From: Bacteroidota bacterium
Lineage (GTDB): Bacteria; Bacteroidota; Bacteroidia; B-17B0; Aurantibacillaceae
Assembly (NCBI GenBank): GCA_018267825.1
Contig: JAFDXR010000009.1
Location: 1 to 64,000 of the forward strand
Direction: 5' to 3'
DNA: 64,000 nucleotides
Shown: positions 53,898 through 62,114 of the stretch, piece by piece
Layout of the letters: each line of letters begins with the position of its first letter
Position numbering within the stretch: the stretch's first letter is position 1
The notes under the pieces: model-generated
The model's input: only the letters and a program-made list of their open reading frames with translations
What the model was told of the DNA's origin: nothing
Database searches by the model: none
Made by a program: the position numbers and the translations under genes

Positions 53898-56702
53898 TTA
53901 TTCCTTGATCAGTTTTACGGTGTGCTGTTTATTGTTTTCAAGAATATGAACGTAATACACGCCGGCATGTTCATGCTCTATATTGATGGTGTGTTTTCCT
54001 GCTTCGGTTTTTGCCGAATACAGCACTTGTCCGAGTGTGTTTGTAATACAGATGCTGGCATCTGTTGTGATTTCGAGGATAAAGCTACCATTGTTCGGAT
54101 TCGGATACAGGTTTACAGCAGGTGTATTGTCAGGCAGTTCCTGAATACCGGTGCAAGGCACAACAGCCTGCTGACATGTAGCTGTATTGACGCATCCGTT
54201 GGCATCTGTACCGGTTACAGTATAGTTTACCGTTGTTGTCGGAGAGATCACAATTGAAGGCGTTGTTTGTGTGGTGCTCCATGTATACGTGCTGGCTCCG
54301 CTGGCTGTTAAGGTAGCCGATTGTCCGGCGCACAAAGCAGTATTGCTGCTCACCGCCACCACTGCAGGTAATACATGTACCTGGGCGGTTACGGTGCTGG
54401 TACTTTGTATACCCGAATTGTGGTTGTATGTGGTGAGTGTAATAGTGTAGGTTCCTGTGTAAAAAGTATGCGAAGGGTTGCTGGCAATAGATACCGGACT
54501 TCCGTCGCCGAAATTCCATGACAGGGAGTCGCTGTTGAGGCTGGTATTTGTAAAGTGCACCGGCAGTGAGTCGCAACCGTTTAAGGCAGTGGTGCTAAAC
54601 GATGCTGCAGGCACGGGGATATTCCAGTTTACAATTTTGCTAAGGTCGCTGATACCTTCAAACAGATTGTCGTTTATCATAGTTGGCAAGTGGTTGAAGT
54701 AGCTTACAAAGTTCTTTGCTGCCTGTACCGTTGAATCCACGCGGTTAAACTGAACCACGTTCACGTAGGAGTGTGCGGGGATTGTTACGTTCAGGGAATC
54801 TTCATAATCATCGTCACCCATTTCCGGTTTGTCGTGGTAAAAACCCGGCTGCGATTGCAGTGGACCGGCGCCACGACGTACCCAGGTGTTAATAGGGTCG
54901 CTGTGTACCTGCCCATCACTTGTTATCATCCAGCGGTCAGCATTGCTCAGTGTGCCTGTGGCTGTGCTGTTTGAATCAAGCTGTGTCTGGTTGTCGGAGC
55001 CCAGGTTACTTGAAACGGCCACACGCACCTGGATAGGACTGCCTGTTGGATTTTCGAGTTTTACATTTAAGCGCACTATTGGTTTGTTCAGATAGAAGTG
55101 TAATTCTTTGGTAACATCCAGGCCGTTTATCTGCTGTGGTTCGCCTCTCATGGTATTTGTCAGTGTATCGAAAGAGATCAGGTTATCGGGGGCATTGCTG
55201 TATGCAGTGTCATTAACGGCCACTTCAAAAGCACCGTCATAGGCATCTCCCTGGCCGGTTGATAAAATTGTGGCATCGTCCATGGCATCACCCGAAATGC
55301 CATGAATGGGATCGTAATACCTGTTACCATAATCGTAATACCATGGAGCGCAATACTGCACATTGCCGAAGGTGTAGCAGCTATTGTTGTAGTCGTAAGG
55401 AATACTGTTTGGAGGCAGAGCGGTGATGTGTACAATAATTTTGTTGCTGATAGAGTCTTTGCTTACGCAGGCATCGCTGGAGTGAATAAGACAGCTTACG
55501 GTATCCAGGTTATTCAGGCTGGAAGTTGAGAAATAAGGGTTGGTTCCAGCATTAGTCCCGTTTATTTTCCATTGAAAGGCAGGGTTGTTTCCGCCGTTCG
55601 TCCAGTTTTGGCCAAACTGAATTTGTTGCCCGGCATATGCAGAAACCTGTGTAGTTGATGAGGAGCCGCCTGTTGATTGATTATAACCATATATAGACGA
55701 CTGAGCCACCAGCGATGGAGTGTTTACAGGAATACTTACTTTATTGCTTATGGCATTGGTAGCACAGCTATAGCTCGATGCGAGCATACAGGTAATGGTA
55801 TCGCCATTGACAAGTGTCGAATCAAGATAGGTCGAGGCGTTTGTACCAACAGGCTGATTGTTTTTATACCATTGGTAAGATGGGGCACTGCCACCTGCGG
55901 TTGGTGTGGCACTGAAGGTCACCAACTGTCCTGTGCAGATATTACCGAAATCGGAAGTTACCAAAGCCCCGGCGATAGGGTTCTGATTATTGACATCGTT
56001 TACCCAATTGGAGCTGGTGAGGTTGAGTGCGAAATTATTGAGGGTGGCGTTATAATTGTTTCCCGACAAATCATTCAACGTCGTGATCCCTGCATTATTC
56101 GCATTGGGTGTGCCCTGGTTGAAATTGTAGTATGCCACCAGGTTGGACTGCGGATAATTGAAATTGCAATACATGCCTTGTTGGATCTGGCTTTGTGTGC
56201 GTTCTGTACTCCAGAAACGAACCTCGTCAGCCGAGCCATGGTAATACGTGCCGCCACCGATTGTGCCGTCGTTTCCGATGCTTGTTACTCCGTTGTTGGG
56301 GATGATTGTTGTAATTGTTCTGGTTTCAGCCAGTTGTCCGTTGACGTATAGTTTCCACACGTTGTTGGCATCAATAGTCAGGGCTATGTGCGACCATGTA
56401 TCATATGGCAGGTAAACATTGGTGGAGTAGTCGTTGTAACCGGTAGATGTCAGGTGTATGTAACCGTACATGAGGAATAAGCCATAACCGCAGCTGTTAT
56501 AGTTTCCATTATACATCAGTTCCTGGTAATTGCCAGAGGCTTCGGGGCGAAACCAGCCTTCCATGGTTACATTGTTTGCCGAAGGAAGTAAAATACTGTT
56601 GACGCTGACATAGTCGTCGATGCCGTCGAAATTGAGCGATTGCGCTTTTGTGAGATTGCATGTTGCTGTAAACAGCAGGGCAGATAATAGGAGTCGTTTC
56701 AT
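53898..56702 (-). CDS. LamG, Ig-like and PKD T9SS type A surface protein
   Basis: A 934-residue secreted protein. It has a signal peptide (about 1-20, ending TKAQ) and a LamG domain (about 21-210; LNFDGIDDYVSV, TMEGWFRPE, GSADEVRFWSTERT). Two Ig-like modules with SYQWYKNNQPV and FQWKINGTN strands follow. Next come a proprotein-convertase-like jelly-roll segment (about 430-690), a PKD domain (about 700-780; LSWNFGDGSPV), one Ig module, and a type A sorting domain (about 860-934; LYPNPNNGSFILEI). It is probably a surface adhesin or glycan binder exported by the T9SS. It is transcribed toward the related 529-residue gene, and its own terminator follows. Confidence 0.9.
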   Translation of the reverse strand: MKRLLLSALLFTATCNLTKAQSLNFDGIDDYVSVNSILLPSANNVTMEGWFRPEASGNYQELMYNGNYNSCGYGLFLMYGYIHLTSTGYNDYSTNVYLPYDTWSHIALTIDANNVWKLYVNGQLAETRTITTIIPNNGVTSIGNDGTIGGGTYYHGSADEVRFWSTERTQSQIQQGMYCNFNYPQSNLVAYYNFNQGTPNANNAGITTLNDLSGNNYNATLNNFALNLTSSNWVNDVNNQNPIAGALVTSDFGNICTGQLVTFSATPTAGGSAPSYQWYKNNQPVGTNASTYLDSTLVNGDTITCMLASSYSCATNAISNKVSIPVNTPSLVAQSSIYGYNQSTGGSSSTTQVSAYAGQQIQFGQNWTNGGNNPAFQWKINGTNAGTNPYFSTSSLNNLDTVSCLIHSSDACVSKDSISNKIIVHITALPPNSIPYDYNNSCYTFGNVQYCAPWYYDYGNRYYDPIHGISGDAMDDATILSTGQGDAYDGAFEVAVNDTAYSNAPDNLISFDTLTNTMRGEPQQINGLDVTKELHFYLNKPIVRLNVKLENPTGSPIQVRVAVSSNLGSDNQTQLDSNSTATGTLSNADRWMITSDGQVHSDPINTWVRRGAGPLQSQPGFYHDKPEMGDDDYEDSLNVTIPAHSYVNVVQFNRVDSTVQAAKNFVSYFNHLPTMINDNLFEGISDLSKIVNWNIPVPAASFSTTALNGCDSLPVHFTNTSLNSDSLSWNFGDGSPVSIASNPSHTFYTGTYTITLTTYNHNSGIQSTSTVTAQVHVLPAVVAVSSNTALCAGQSATLTASGASTYTWSTTQTTPSIVISPTTTVNYTVTGTDANGCVNTATCQQAVVPCTGIQELPDNTPAVNLYPNPNNGSFILEITTDASICITNTLGQVLYSAKTEAGKHTINIEHEHAGVYYVHILENNKQHTVKLIKE

Positions 56703-56745
56703 GTTAAGTTATTGAACAGTGCGAAAGTAGATAATTAAGAAATGT

Positions 56746-56759
56746 GCATGATTTCATGC
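56746..56759. promoter_or_regulatory. Palindrome upstream of the LamG/PKD gene
   Basis: GCATGA-TT-TCATGC is a perfect 6-bp inverted repeat with a 2-base spacer, 44 bp upstream of the ATG at 56702. It could be an operator. The rest of the 185-bp gap (56703-56887) shows no gene. Confidence 0.3.
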
Positions 56760-56887
56760 GTGCAAAAAGAGGACAAACAGCAAAATAATGTGGACGATCA
56801 GCATTTGCTTTTTACGTACAGGCTGTCGAAATTTATTCAGGCACAGGGAGATTTAGCAAAAGAGAATAGATGCAGAGGAGAGACAGG

Positions 56888-57601
56888 TCAGGATTTCTGC
56901 TGAAAGATGTCGTTTAAAATATGCTGATAGGCCCTGCCGACCGGCAGCTCGGCTTTATGGATCATTACCGAATGTGAATTCACCTGTGTGATATGATGTT
57001 TATTGACAATACAGGATTTGTGAATCCGGATAAACTGCTGTGCAGGAAGCAGATCCTGCAATTCGCTGAGCGATTGCCGCACAATTTTACGGCTGCCGTC
57101 GTTCAAATAAATGGTCGAATAATTTCTGTCGGACTCCATCCATAAAATAGACGGGCACTGTATCTTTACAACAGAGCGGCCTTCCTTCACGATTATTTCG
57201 TCGGGCTCCGCATCCGAAGGTGTTTGCGTGGTGCTATACAGCGCCAGTTCAATGGCTACCATGATGTCGTCTTTCTTGAAGGGTTTCACAATGTAGGCAT
57301 TGGGTCTGCTGTGTTTGGCTTTTTCCACTATGCTTTTGTCGGCGTGGGAGGTGATGTAGATAAACGGAATTTTGTATTTGCTGCTCAGAGCATTGCCGAG
57401 ATCAATGCCTGTTTTGTCGCGCCCCAGCACAATATCGGTCAATACCAGATCTGCTTTATGCTTGTCAAGGTGTTCAATGGCTTCATCTACCGAATCAACA
57501 ATCGTAATGGATTGCGCCCCTCCCTGTTTTAGGAAATCGGAAATGGTTTCTGCAATCAACAGCTCATCTTCTACAATTAAAAAACGTGCCTGTGAAATCA
57601 T
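56888..57601 (-). CDS. LytTR family response regulator
   Basis: A 237-residue regulator. The receiver domain (about 1-120) has the acidic pair Glu11/Asp12, phosphoacceptor Asp56 in LVLTDIVLG, Thr84 and Lys106. A LytTR DNA-binding domain (about 135-235; SILWMESDRNYSTIYLNDG, FIRIHKSCIVNKHHI) follows. It lies 7 bp downstream of the TPR histidine kinase and is surely its partner. The next gene downstream on the same strand is the LamG/PKD T9SS gene, 185 bp away, which may be a target. Confidence 0.95.
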   Translation of the reverse strand: MISQARFLIVEDELLIAETISDFLKQGGAQSITIVDSVDEAIEHLDKHKADLVLTDIVLGRDKTGIDLGNALSSKYKIPFIYITSHADKSIVEKAKHSRPNAYIVKPFKKDDIMVAIELALYSTTQTPSDAEPDEIIVKEGRSVVKIQCPSILWMESDRNYSTIYLNDGSRKIVRQSLSELQDLLPAQQFIRIHKSCIVNKHHITQVNSHSVMIHKAELPVGRAYQHILNDIFQQKS

Positions 57602-57608
57602 AGATATT

Positions 57609-59369
57609 TTATGCCTGGTTTTTACTGAAAGAAATACTGAAAAAAGCGCCGCCCTCGTTCTTTGAATTGAAAACGCCTTTGATCTGCCGGGTAAGGATGC
57701 CGGTCAGTTTAAGACCCAGGCTGTCTTTCCTGTTCTGCGAAACATCAGGGAGCCCTTTGCCATTGTCGGAAACCGTGATCAGCCAGTTGTTATCGTTGTC
57801 GAGAGCACTCAGTGTAACCTGTATCAGACCTTCGTCCTGGTCCGTGAATGCATATTTCACAGCATTGGTCACCAGCTCGTTGATGATTAGTGCTAAAGGA
57901 ACCGCCAGCCGCGAAGGAAAGAGAACGGTTTCTACGGTCTCGCGGATCTCAATTTTTTTGGGCAGCGAAGCCACAATTTCGCGGTGGTAGATCAGTATTT
58001 TATTGATATAATCTTTCATGTTGATTTCCATGGATGTATTGCTTTCATAAAGCAACTCATGCGACAGGGAGAGCGACTGTATGCGGTTCTGGCTTTGCAG
58101 TAAATATTCCGACAGTTTTTCGTTATCGGCGCTGTTGGCCTGCAGGGTGAGTAAACTGGAAATGATCTGTAAATTATTATTGATGCGGTGATGGATTTCC
58201 TGCAACAGAACTTCTTTTCTGCTGCTTTCGTCCGACATCAGTTTCGCTACTTTTTTCTTATTATCGTAAGCGCGTTTGGCAAAGATCAGTGCGGCAATGG
58301 CCAGTACAATCATTGCCACAAAAAATGCCCGCCACTGTCGCTGGAGCTTGTTTTCCGCTTCCAGTTGATATACTTTTTTATCGTTCTCGAATTGTTGGGC
58401 TGCCTGTTTTTTCTCAAACTCGTAGTTCATTTCCAGCTCCACCGTTTTTTTCACATTCTCTTCATTATACATGCTGTCGCGGTATTGTATTTCCTGTTTG
58501 TAATACTTCAGGGCCAGGGCCGGTTTTCCGGTGTTGGCGTAGAATTGGCTTAGGCCCGAGGCAATTTTCATTTTGTCCTGCATGTCGTCAAAACCTGCGG
58601 CCATTTTCATTGCTTTCAGGAAATAGCTTTCGGCTTCAATATTTTGTTTCAGACTTTCTTTTACCTGGCCAATGATCATATAGCAACTTGGTAAGATGTA
58701 GGGGTATTCATTCTTTTCAGCCAGGGCTATCGCTTTGATGGCACAATCGTTGGCATTGCTGTATTGCTTCAACGTGTTGTAAAGTTCGCCGAGGTTGGCA
58801 AGCTCGTGTACCATGCCGATTTCGTTACCCATTTCGGTATCAATTTTCAGCGCTTTTTCCAGGCATTCTTTTGCCTGTTCATATTGACCGGTTTCGCCGT
58901 ATAATAAAGCCAGGTTGCAAAGATTGTCCGATTCAATTCTCTTGTCGTGTATTTTGCGGCTCAGCACCAGGGCTTTGTTGTAATAGCTTTTGGCTTTGTT
59001 GTAATTTTTCTGGAGGTAGTAAACAGAGGCTATGCCGCTATACTGCACCAGGATCCAGTATTCGTTATGCGTTTTTTCGTAAATGGCCAGGGCTTTGAAA
59101 AAGTTGTCGAGTGCCAGTGGGTAGTTTCCTTTTATTTTATAGATAACCCCGAATGAGCCATAGGCATGGGCTATTCCGGGATTATAACTGATTTTTTGAG
59201 AAATGGCGAGGGCTTTGTTTTCATAGAACCAAATGGAATCGATCTGATCGTTTTCCTGGAAAGGTCTCAGTTTTTCCTGGAGGGCCAGTACGGTGTTCGA
59301 GTCGTATTGCGGGTAAAGAGTATTGAAGAGACAGGTAATAAAGAATAAGACGAGGAGCCGGAGTTTCAT
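57609..59369 (-). CDS. TPR-containing HisKA_2-type sensor histidine kinase
   Basis: A 586-residue kinase. It has a signal sequence (about 1-20), then about six TPR repeats (about 55-310), a coiled-coil-like EEN..EFEKKQAAQ..ENDKKV stretch, and one transmembrane helix (about 343-363). The cytoplasmic kinase domain has its H-box at LLQEIHHRINNNLQ (His393/His394), the HisKA_2 type, and a HATPase with ELVTNAVKYAF and SDNGKGLPD. TPRs in the periplasm suggest sensing by protein contact. It is paired with the LytTR regulator 7 bp downstream. Confidence 0.94.
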   Translation of the reverse strand: MKLRLLVLFFITCLFNTLYPQYDSNTVLALQEKLRPFQENDQIDSIWFYENKALAISQKISYNPGIAHAYGSFGVIYKIKGNYPLALDNFFKALAIYEKTHNEYWILVQYSGIASVYYLQKNYNKAKSYYNKALVLSRKIHDKRIESDNLCNLALLYGETGQYEQAKECLEKALKIDTEMGNEIGMVHELANLGELYNTLKQYSNANDCAIKAIALAEKNEYPYILPSCYMIIGQVKESLKQNIEAESYFLKAMKMAAGFDDMQDKMKIASGLSQFYANTGKPALALKYYKQEIQYRDSMYNEENVKKTVELEMNYEFEKKQAAQQFENDKKVYQLEAENKLQRQWRAFFVAMIVLAIAALIFAKRAYDNKKKVAKLMSDESSRKEVLLQEIHHRINNNLQIISSLLTLQANSADNEKLSEYLLQSQNRIQSLSLSHELLYESNTSMEINMKDYINKILIYHREIVASLPKKIEIRETVETVLFPSRLAVPLALIINELVTNAVKYAFTDQDEGLIQVTLSALDNDNNWLITVSDNGKGLPDVSQNRKDSLGLKLTGILTRQIKGVFNSKNEGGAFFSISFSKNQA

Positions 59370-59510
59370 ATTCAGGGAGCAGATTATAGCGCGAAGGTAT
59401 TAAAGAAAATTAATTGTCTGAATAATTATGAGGTGTTTTCGCAATTCAGGGTTTTATAAAATAGGTGCAGTATTCCGGCAAGTGGCAAGGTTAATATTGT
59501 TATTTTTGTT

Positions 59511-59518
59511 AGAGCGGG
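59511..59518 (+). promoter_or_regulatory. -7 box upstream of the small-gene island
   Basis: TATTTTTG matches TAnnTTTG about 62 bp before the ATG at 59580. The rest of the 59370-59579 gap shows no gene. Confidence 0.4.
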
Positions 59519-59579
59519 TGCAATATTGGCAGCCAGGGAAATATACAAGAGGTAATAACGGTTAAGTAAGTGTTTCGTG

Positions 59580-59873
59580 ATGCATACGATTTTGGATTGG
59601 GGACAGGTTACGCCTGAAGGGACAAAAGGAAATGAATTCCTGTATGTGCACAATCATGACCTGTCATCGGAAGATAAAATTGAGAGAACCATCCGGTTTG
59701 TTGTTGGCAGGCTTCAATATTACAAAATGCATCTGCCACCTAACGCCTCACATATCATAAAATTTGACATACGCGGACAGCGGCTTCCTCACAATGTTGA
59801 GGAACTTATTTCGGCAGGCATCAAAGCAAAACTCGGAGAGAGTATGCATTTTATTATTGACTTTATAAAGTAG
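59580..59873 (+). CDS. Unrecognised 97-residue protein, first of a small-gene island
   Basis: A 97-residue cytoplasmic protein without signal peptide. A helical middle (SSEDKIERTIRFVVGRLQYY) is followed by a KFDIRGQRLPHNVEELISAGI segment. A (K/x)(I/F)D(I/V)RGQ strand followed by a helix reminds me of C-terminal toxin domains of some polymorphic-toxin nucleases, but this is weak. The frame closes 24 bp upstream of the start, so it is not simply the tail of a longer ORF. A GTG three bases upstream is an alternative start. The next gene begins one base after its stop (TAGTATG), implying coupling. Confidence 0.6.
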   Translation: MHTILDWGQVTPEGTKGNEFLYVHNHDLSSEDKIERTIRFVVGRLQYYKMHLPPNASHIIKFDIRGQRLPHNVEELISAGIKAKLGESMHFIIDFIK

Positions 59874-59874
59874 T

Positions 59875-60180
59875 ATGGCATTTAATATTATGGCGGAAGC
59901 CTCAAACGCACTTGATTACGAATTACTTCATAAAGAAATTTATGAAGCTAATCTGCCTTTTGACTTTGTGCCGATGAAAGGTCTGGGTATCGGGAATGGC
60001 GATGCCATCGGAATTTGTGTCCCTTTGAGAAACGCTAATTATGATACTTGGATAAAACTCGAATCGGTTTTATTGAAACTGAAAGATCAGTTTGCCTGTG
60101 ACGTTTATGATTTGTATGGTGGCCAAAAACTGGACTCTTTAAATATGGCTTCGATCAGGCAAAATCTTCTTGGCGAATAA
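59875..60180 (+). CDS. Unrecognised 101-residue protein coupled to the preceding gene
   Basis: A 101-residue acidic cytoplasmic protein. The sequence suggests an alpha/beta fold, with LPFDFVPMKGLGIGNGDAIGICVPL, then WIKLESVLLKLKDQFACDVYDLYGG. The ATG follows the upstream stop by one base, so the pair is almost certainly co-translated. This is an arrangement typical of toxin-immunity or toxin-antitoxin partners, but no family is recognised and the function is open. Confidence 0.6.
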   Translation: MAFNIMAEASNALDYELLHKEIYEANLPFDFVPMKGLGIGNGDAIGICVPLRNANYDTWIKLESVLLKLKDQFACDVYDLYGGQKLDSLNMASIRQNLLGE

Positions 60181-60219
60181 GTGCAGTAATGTATTCATTA
60201 TTTCCTTTACCTTTATTCT

Positions 60220-60888
60220 ATGCTCCAACCATTCAGGCACATTCTCCTCCTTTTCATCACTCAATTATGTTTCGGGCAGAGAACAACTTTCGATTATCTG
60301 AGGAAATCCGATAGTGTGTTCACTGTTTTATATAGTAATGAGAATTGGATGCATTATTACCATGGCGATCGATCTGCAATGCGCTTTGTGTCTGCCGACG
60401 GTATTATTGTCGGAACACATCATGATACACTGAACGATCTGCAACCGCAACAAATAGTCATTTCCTATGCATTTGTTATGCCTGAAGACCTGACAGTGAA
60501 CGGGAACTGCTCATCCATAGACTCAATACTCCACTTGAAATACGATAGTACGATGGTTCTCACTAACCCGGAGGTACTTTCCACAATTCCGGCCTTCATT
60601 AAAACTGCTGGTACATACAAGGTTTTGCATCCGCGTCGTGTCAGAATCATAGCAGAGTCTTACCGCCTCCCCAAGGGGATAGGCCCCTGGCATTATTGCC
60701 TGAGCTATGTCGATTCTACAAAAACACTGATCTGGACTGTGAGAACAAAGCTAAAAGAGGAAACCAAAAAGGAACCCGAAACAGAGGCGTGCTTAGAGAT
60801 AAATGCCATCACAGGCGAATTTATCAGGCGCTACGATGCGGTGACTCAGAATTTATCCGAACACCCGGAGAAATATAAACGGAAATGA
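60220..60888 (+). CDS. Unrecognised secreted protein
   Basis: A 222-residue protein with a signal peptide (MLQPFRHILLLFITQLCFGQ), so it is probably periplasmic or exported. No T9SS sorting domain or lipobox is present. The body has mixed alpha/beta character with YAFVMPEDLTVNGNC and a KTLIWTVRTKL strand. A terminal ACLEINAITGEFIRR element resembles the 'A-x-x-I-D-A-x-T-G-x-V' ending of PepSY-type or similar repeats. I cannot assign a function. It follows the two-gene unit by 39 bp. Confidence 0.6.
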   Translation: MLQPFRHILLLFITQLCFGQRTTFDYLRKSDSVFTVLYSNENWMHYYHGDRSAMRFVSADGIIVGTHHDTLNDLQPQQIVISYAFVMPEDLTVNGNCSSIDSILHLKYDSTMVLTNPEVLSTIPAFIKTAGTYKVLHPRRVRIIAESYRLPKGIGPWHYCLSYVDSTKTLIWTVRTKLKEETKKEPETEACLEINAITGEFIRRYDAVTQNLSEHPEKYKRK

Positions 60889-60932
60889 ATTTTGCAGGCG
60901 AAATGTTTTATATGCGTCCGGTTATAGAGTGT

Positions 60933-60940
60933 TAAATTTG
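60933..60940 (+). promoter_or_regulatory. -7 box before the 138-residue gene
   Basis: TAAATTTG matches TAnnTTTG and ends 3 bases before ATG 60944. If functional, the transcript would be leaderless. No good -33 element is seen. Confidence 0.35.
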
Positions 60941-60943
60941 AAA

Positions 60944-61360
60944 ATGGATATCTGGCATATAGAAAATGATTCATTCACGAGTTTGACTCTGCGGAGAACC
61001 GGCTTGCAGAAGTTTGATGTGGTACAACAAGGCCCATATAAAATACTCCTGACAAATCCGCACTACATTCTTATAGATAAATCCTGTATAACACTCTTTG
61101 ATGGTATGGCCGAGCAGCTTGATAGCAAGCCTGTGCAGATCATAGATCGTATTTTGCAAACGAATAATGATCGTTACGTTGAGCTGGATTTGAAAAGAAG
61201 TATAGAACCTTTTTCCATTCATTCAATGGATAGCCGGGGGCTGAAAATATGGAAGTATGATGAATCGGTTTTTGTTTCCGGAGAGTTAAAAGAGCGCTTC
61301 ATGACCCTGCCCTGTACTGGACTGAAGTTTAATCTGGGTTTCTCAGGTTTCGCCAGCTGA
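60944..61360 (+). CDS. Unrecognised 138-residue protein
   Basis: A 138-residue cytoplasmic protein, beta-rich at the start (FTSLTLRRTGLQKFDVVQQGPYKILL-type strands), with no signal or membrane segment. A GTG 15 bp upstream extends the frame, but ATG 60944 is preferred. It resembles small immunity-type proteins only in size and setting. The function is unknown. Confidence 0.5.
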   Translation: MDIWHIENDSFTSLTLRRTGLQKFDVVQQGPYKILLTNPHYILIDKSCITLFDGMAEQLDSKPVQIIDRILQTNNDRYVELDLKRSIEPFSIHSMDSRGLKIWKYDESVFVSGELKERFMTLPCTGLKFNLGFSGFAS

Positions 61361-61433
61361 CCATAAAATGCAATTCTGAAATGCGAAATTAATTTGAGAG
61401 AATAATTCACTTAATTCGCCTCCTTTTTTATTT

Positions 61434-61844
61434 ATGTTAAACCAATACCCACATACAGCCAAAATCAAAAACATGCTGACCTGTAAATCTGATCTGGTGC
61501 AGCGTGAAGGCTTAAATCATTTAATTCCTTCCTGGCAGCAGTTTGTGGAAATATACGCGGAGAGTGAAAGTCTGATTTATGAATGGATCAATGATCTTTC
61601 TACCCGGGCTATTATTGACGAGATACTTTCTGTACTCAGCGAACAGGAAAGGAAAAAGATTGAAAGAGATTTGGCTCCGGCAGATCAGATGCTAAAGGAA
61701 AAAACATTCGAGGTGCATGAATGTGTCTGGAGCGACAATGTTGCAGCAAAAGAGAATTTTGACCGCAGAAAGCACTGGTATTATTACCGTGTGAACCAAC
61801 TTGTATTTGAGAACGAAACCGGAAGGTTTACGAAGTATTTATAA
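61434..61844 (+). CDS. Unrecognised 136-residue protein
   Basis: A 136-residue, largely helical, acidic protein without signal peptide (LIYEWINDLSTRAIIDEILSVL, EQERKKIERDLAPADQML). Two Trp-containing segments (CVWSDN, KHWYYYRVNQLVFENETG) mark the C-terminal half. It is the last gene of the small-gene island. No family is recognised. Confidence 0.55.
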   Translation: MLNQYPHTAKIKNMLTCKSDLVQREGLNHLIPSWQQFVEIYAESESLIYEWINDLSTRAIIDEILSVLSEQERKKIERDLAPADQMLKEKTFEVHECVWSDNVAAKENFDRRKHWYYYRVNQLVFENETGRFTKYL

Positions 61845-61974
61845 GATTGATTTACCCTATATATTTGTCTAGCCTGTATCTGGTGTTATTGTGTTTTTTG
61901 AATTCATAGAGAAGGATTTTGATGATCTCCATTGAACTGAAACGATCAGTATTGATTTGTAACCCCCGAAAATG

Positions 61975-62035
61975 CTGAGTATCTGGGATACTGAGTATAA
62001 ATGGTTTCAGTAACTTTTAGTAATCTTTAGTAAAA
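61975..62035. promoter_or_regulatory. Repeat cluster upstream of the bestrophin gene
   Basis: Three overlapping repeat types occur within 61 bp. The inverted repeat AGTATC-TGG-GATACT is at 61978-61992. The direct repeat CTGAGTAT is at 61975-61982 and 61991-61998. Three AGTAA units start at 62009, 62019 and 62029, exactly 10 bp apart. The cluster lies 80-140 bp before the bestrophin ATG in a 270-bp gap (61845-62114) that otherwise shows only a stray TATATTTG at 61860-61867 with no gene directly after it. Operator function is inferred. Confidence 0.4.
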
Positions 62036-62114
62036 ATTGCTCTGCCGCTTTTCCATTTGTATTTTTAATGTTTTTTCATTGTAACAGATTAATCCATTAA
62101 AGAAAGCAGAGTTT

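Noticed and set aside
55677..56351. 224-residue plus-strand ORF opposite the LamG/PKD gene
   Set aside because: It is the complement shadow of repetitive Thr/Asn/Tyr-rich coding sequence; the minus-strand frame has a signal peptide and recognisable domains.
61860..61867. TATATTTG box after the last island gene as promoter of a new gene
   Set aside because: No credible ORF starts within 150 bp downstream (only 8-18 codon frames), so it may be chance in AT-rich DNA or drive a non-coding RNA that I cannot support.
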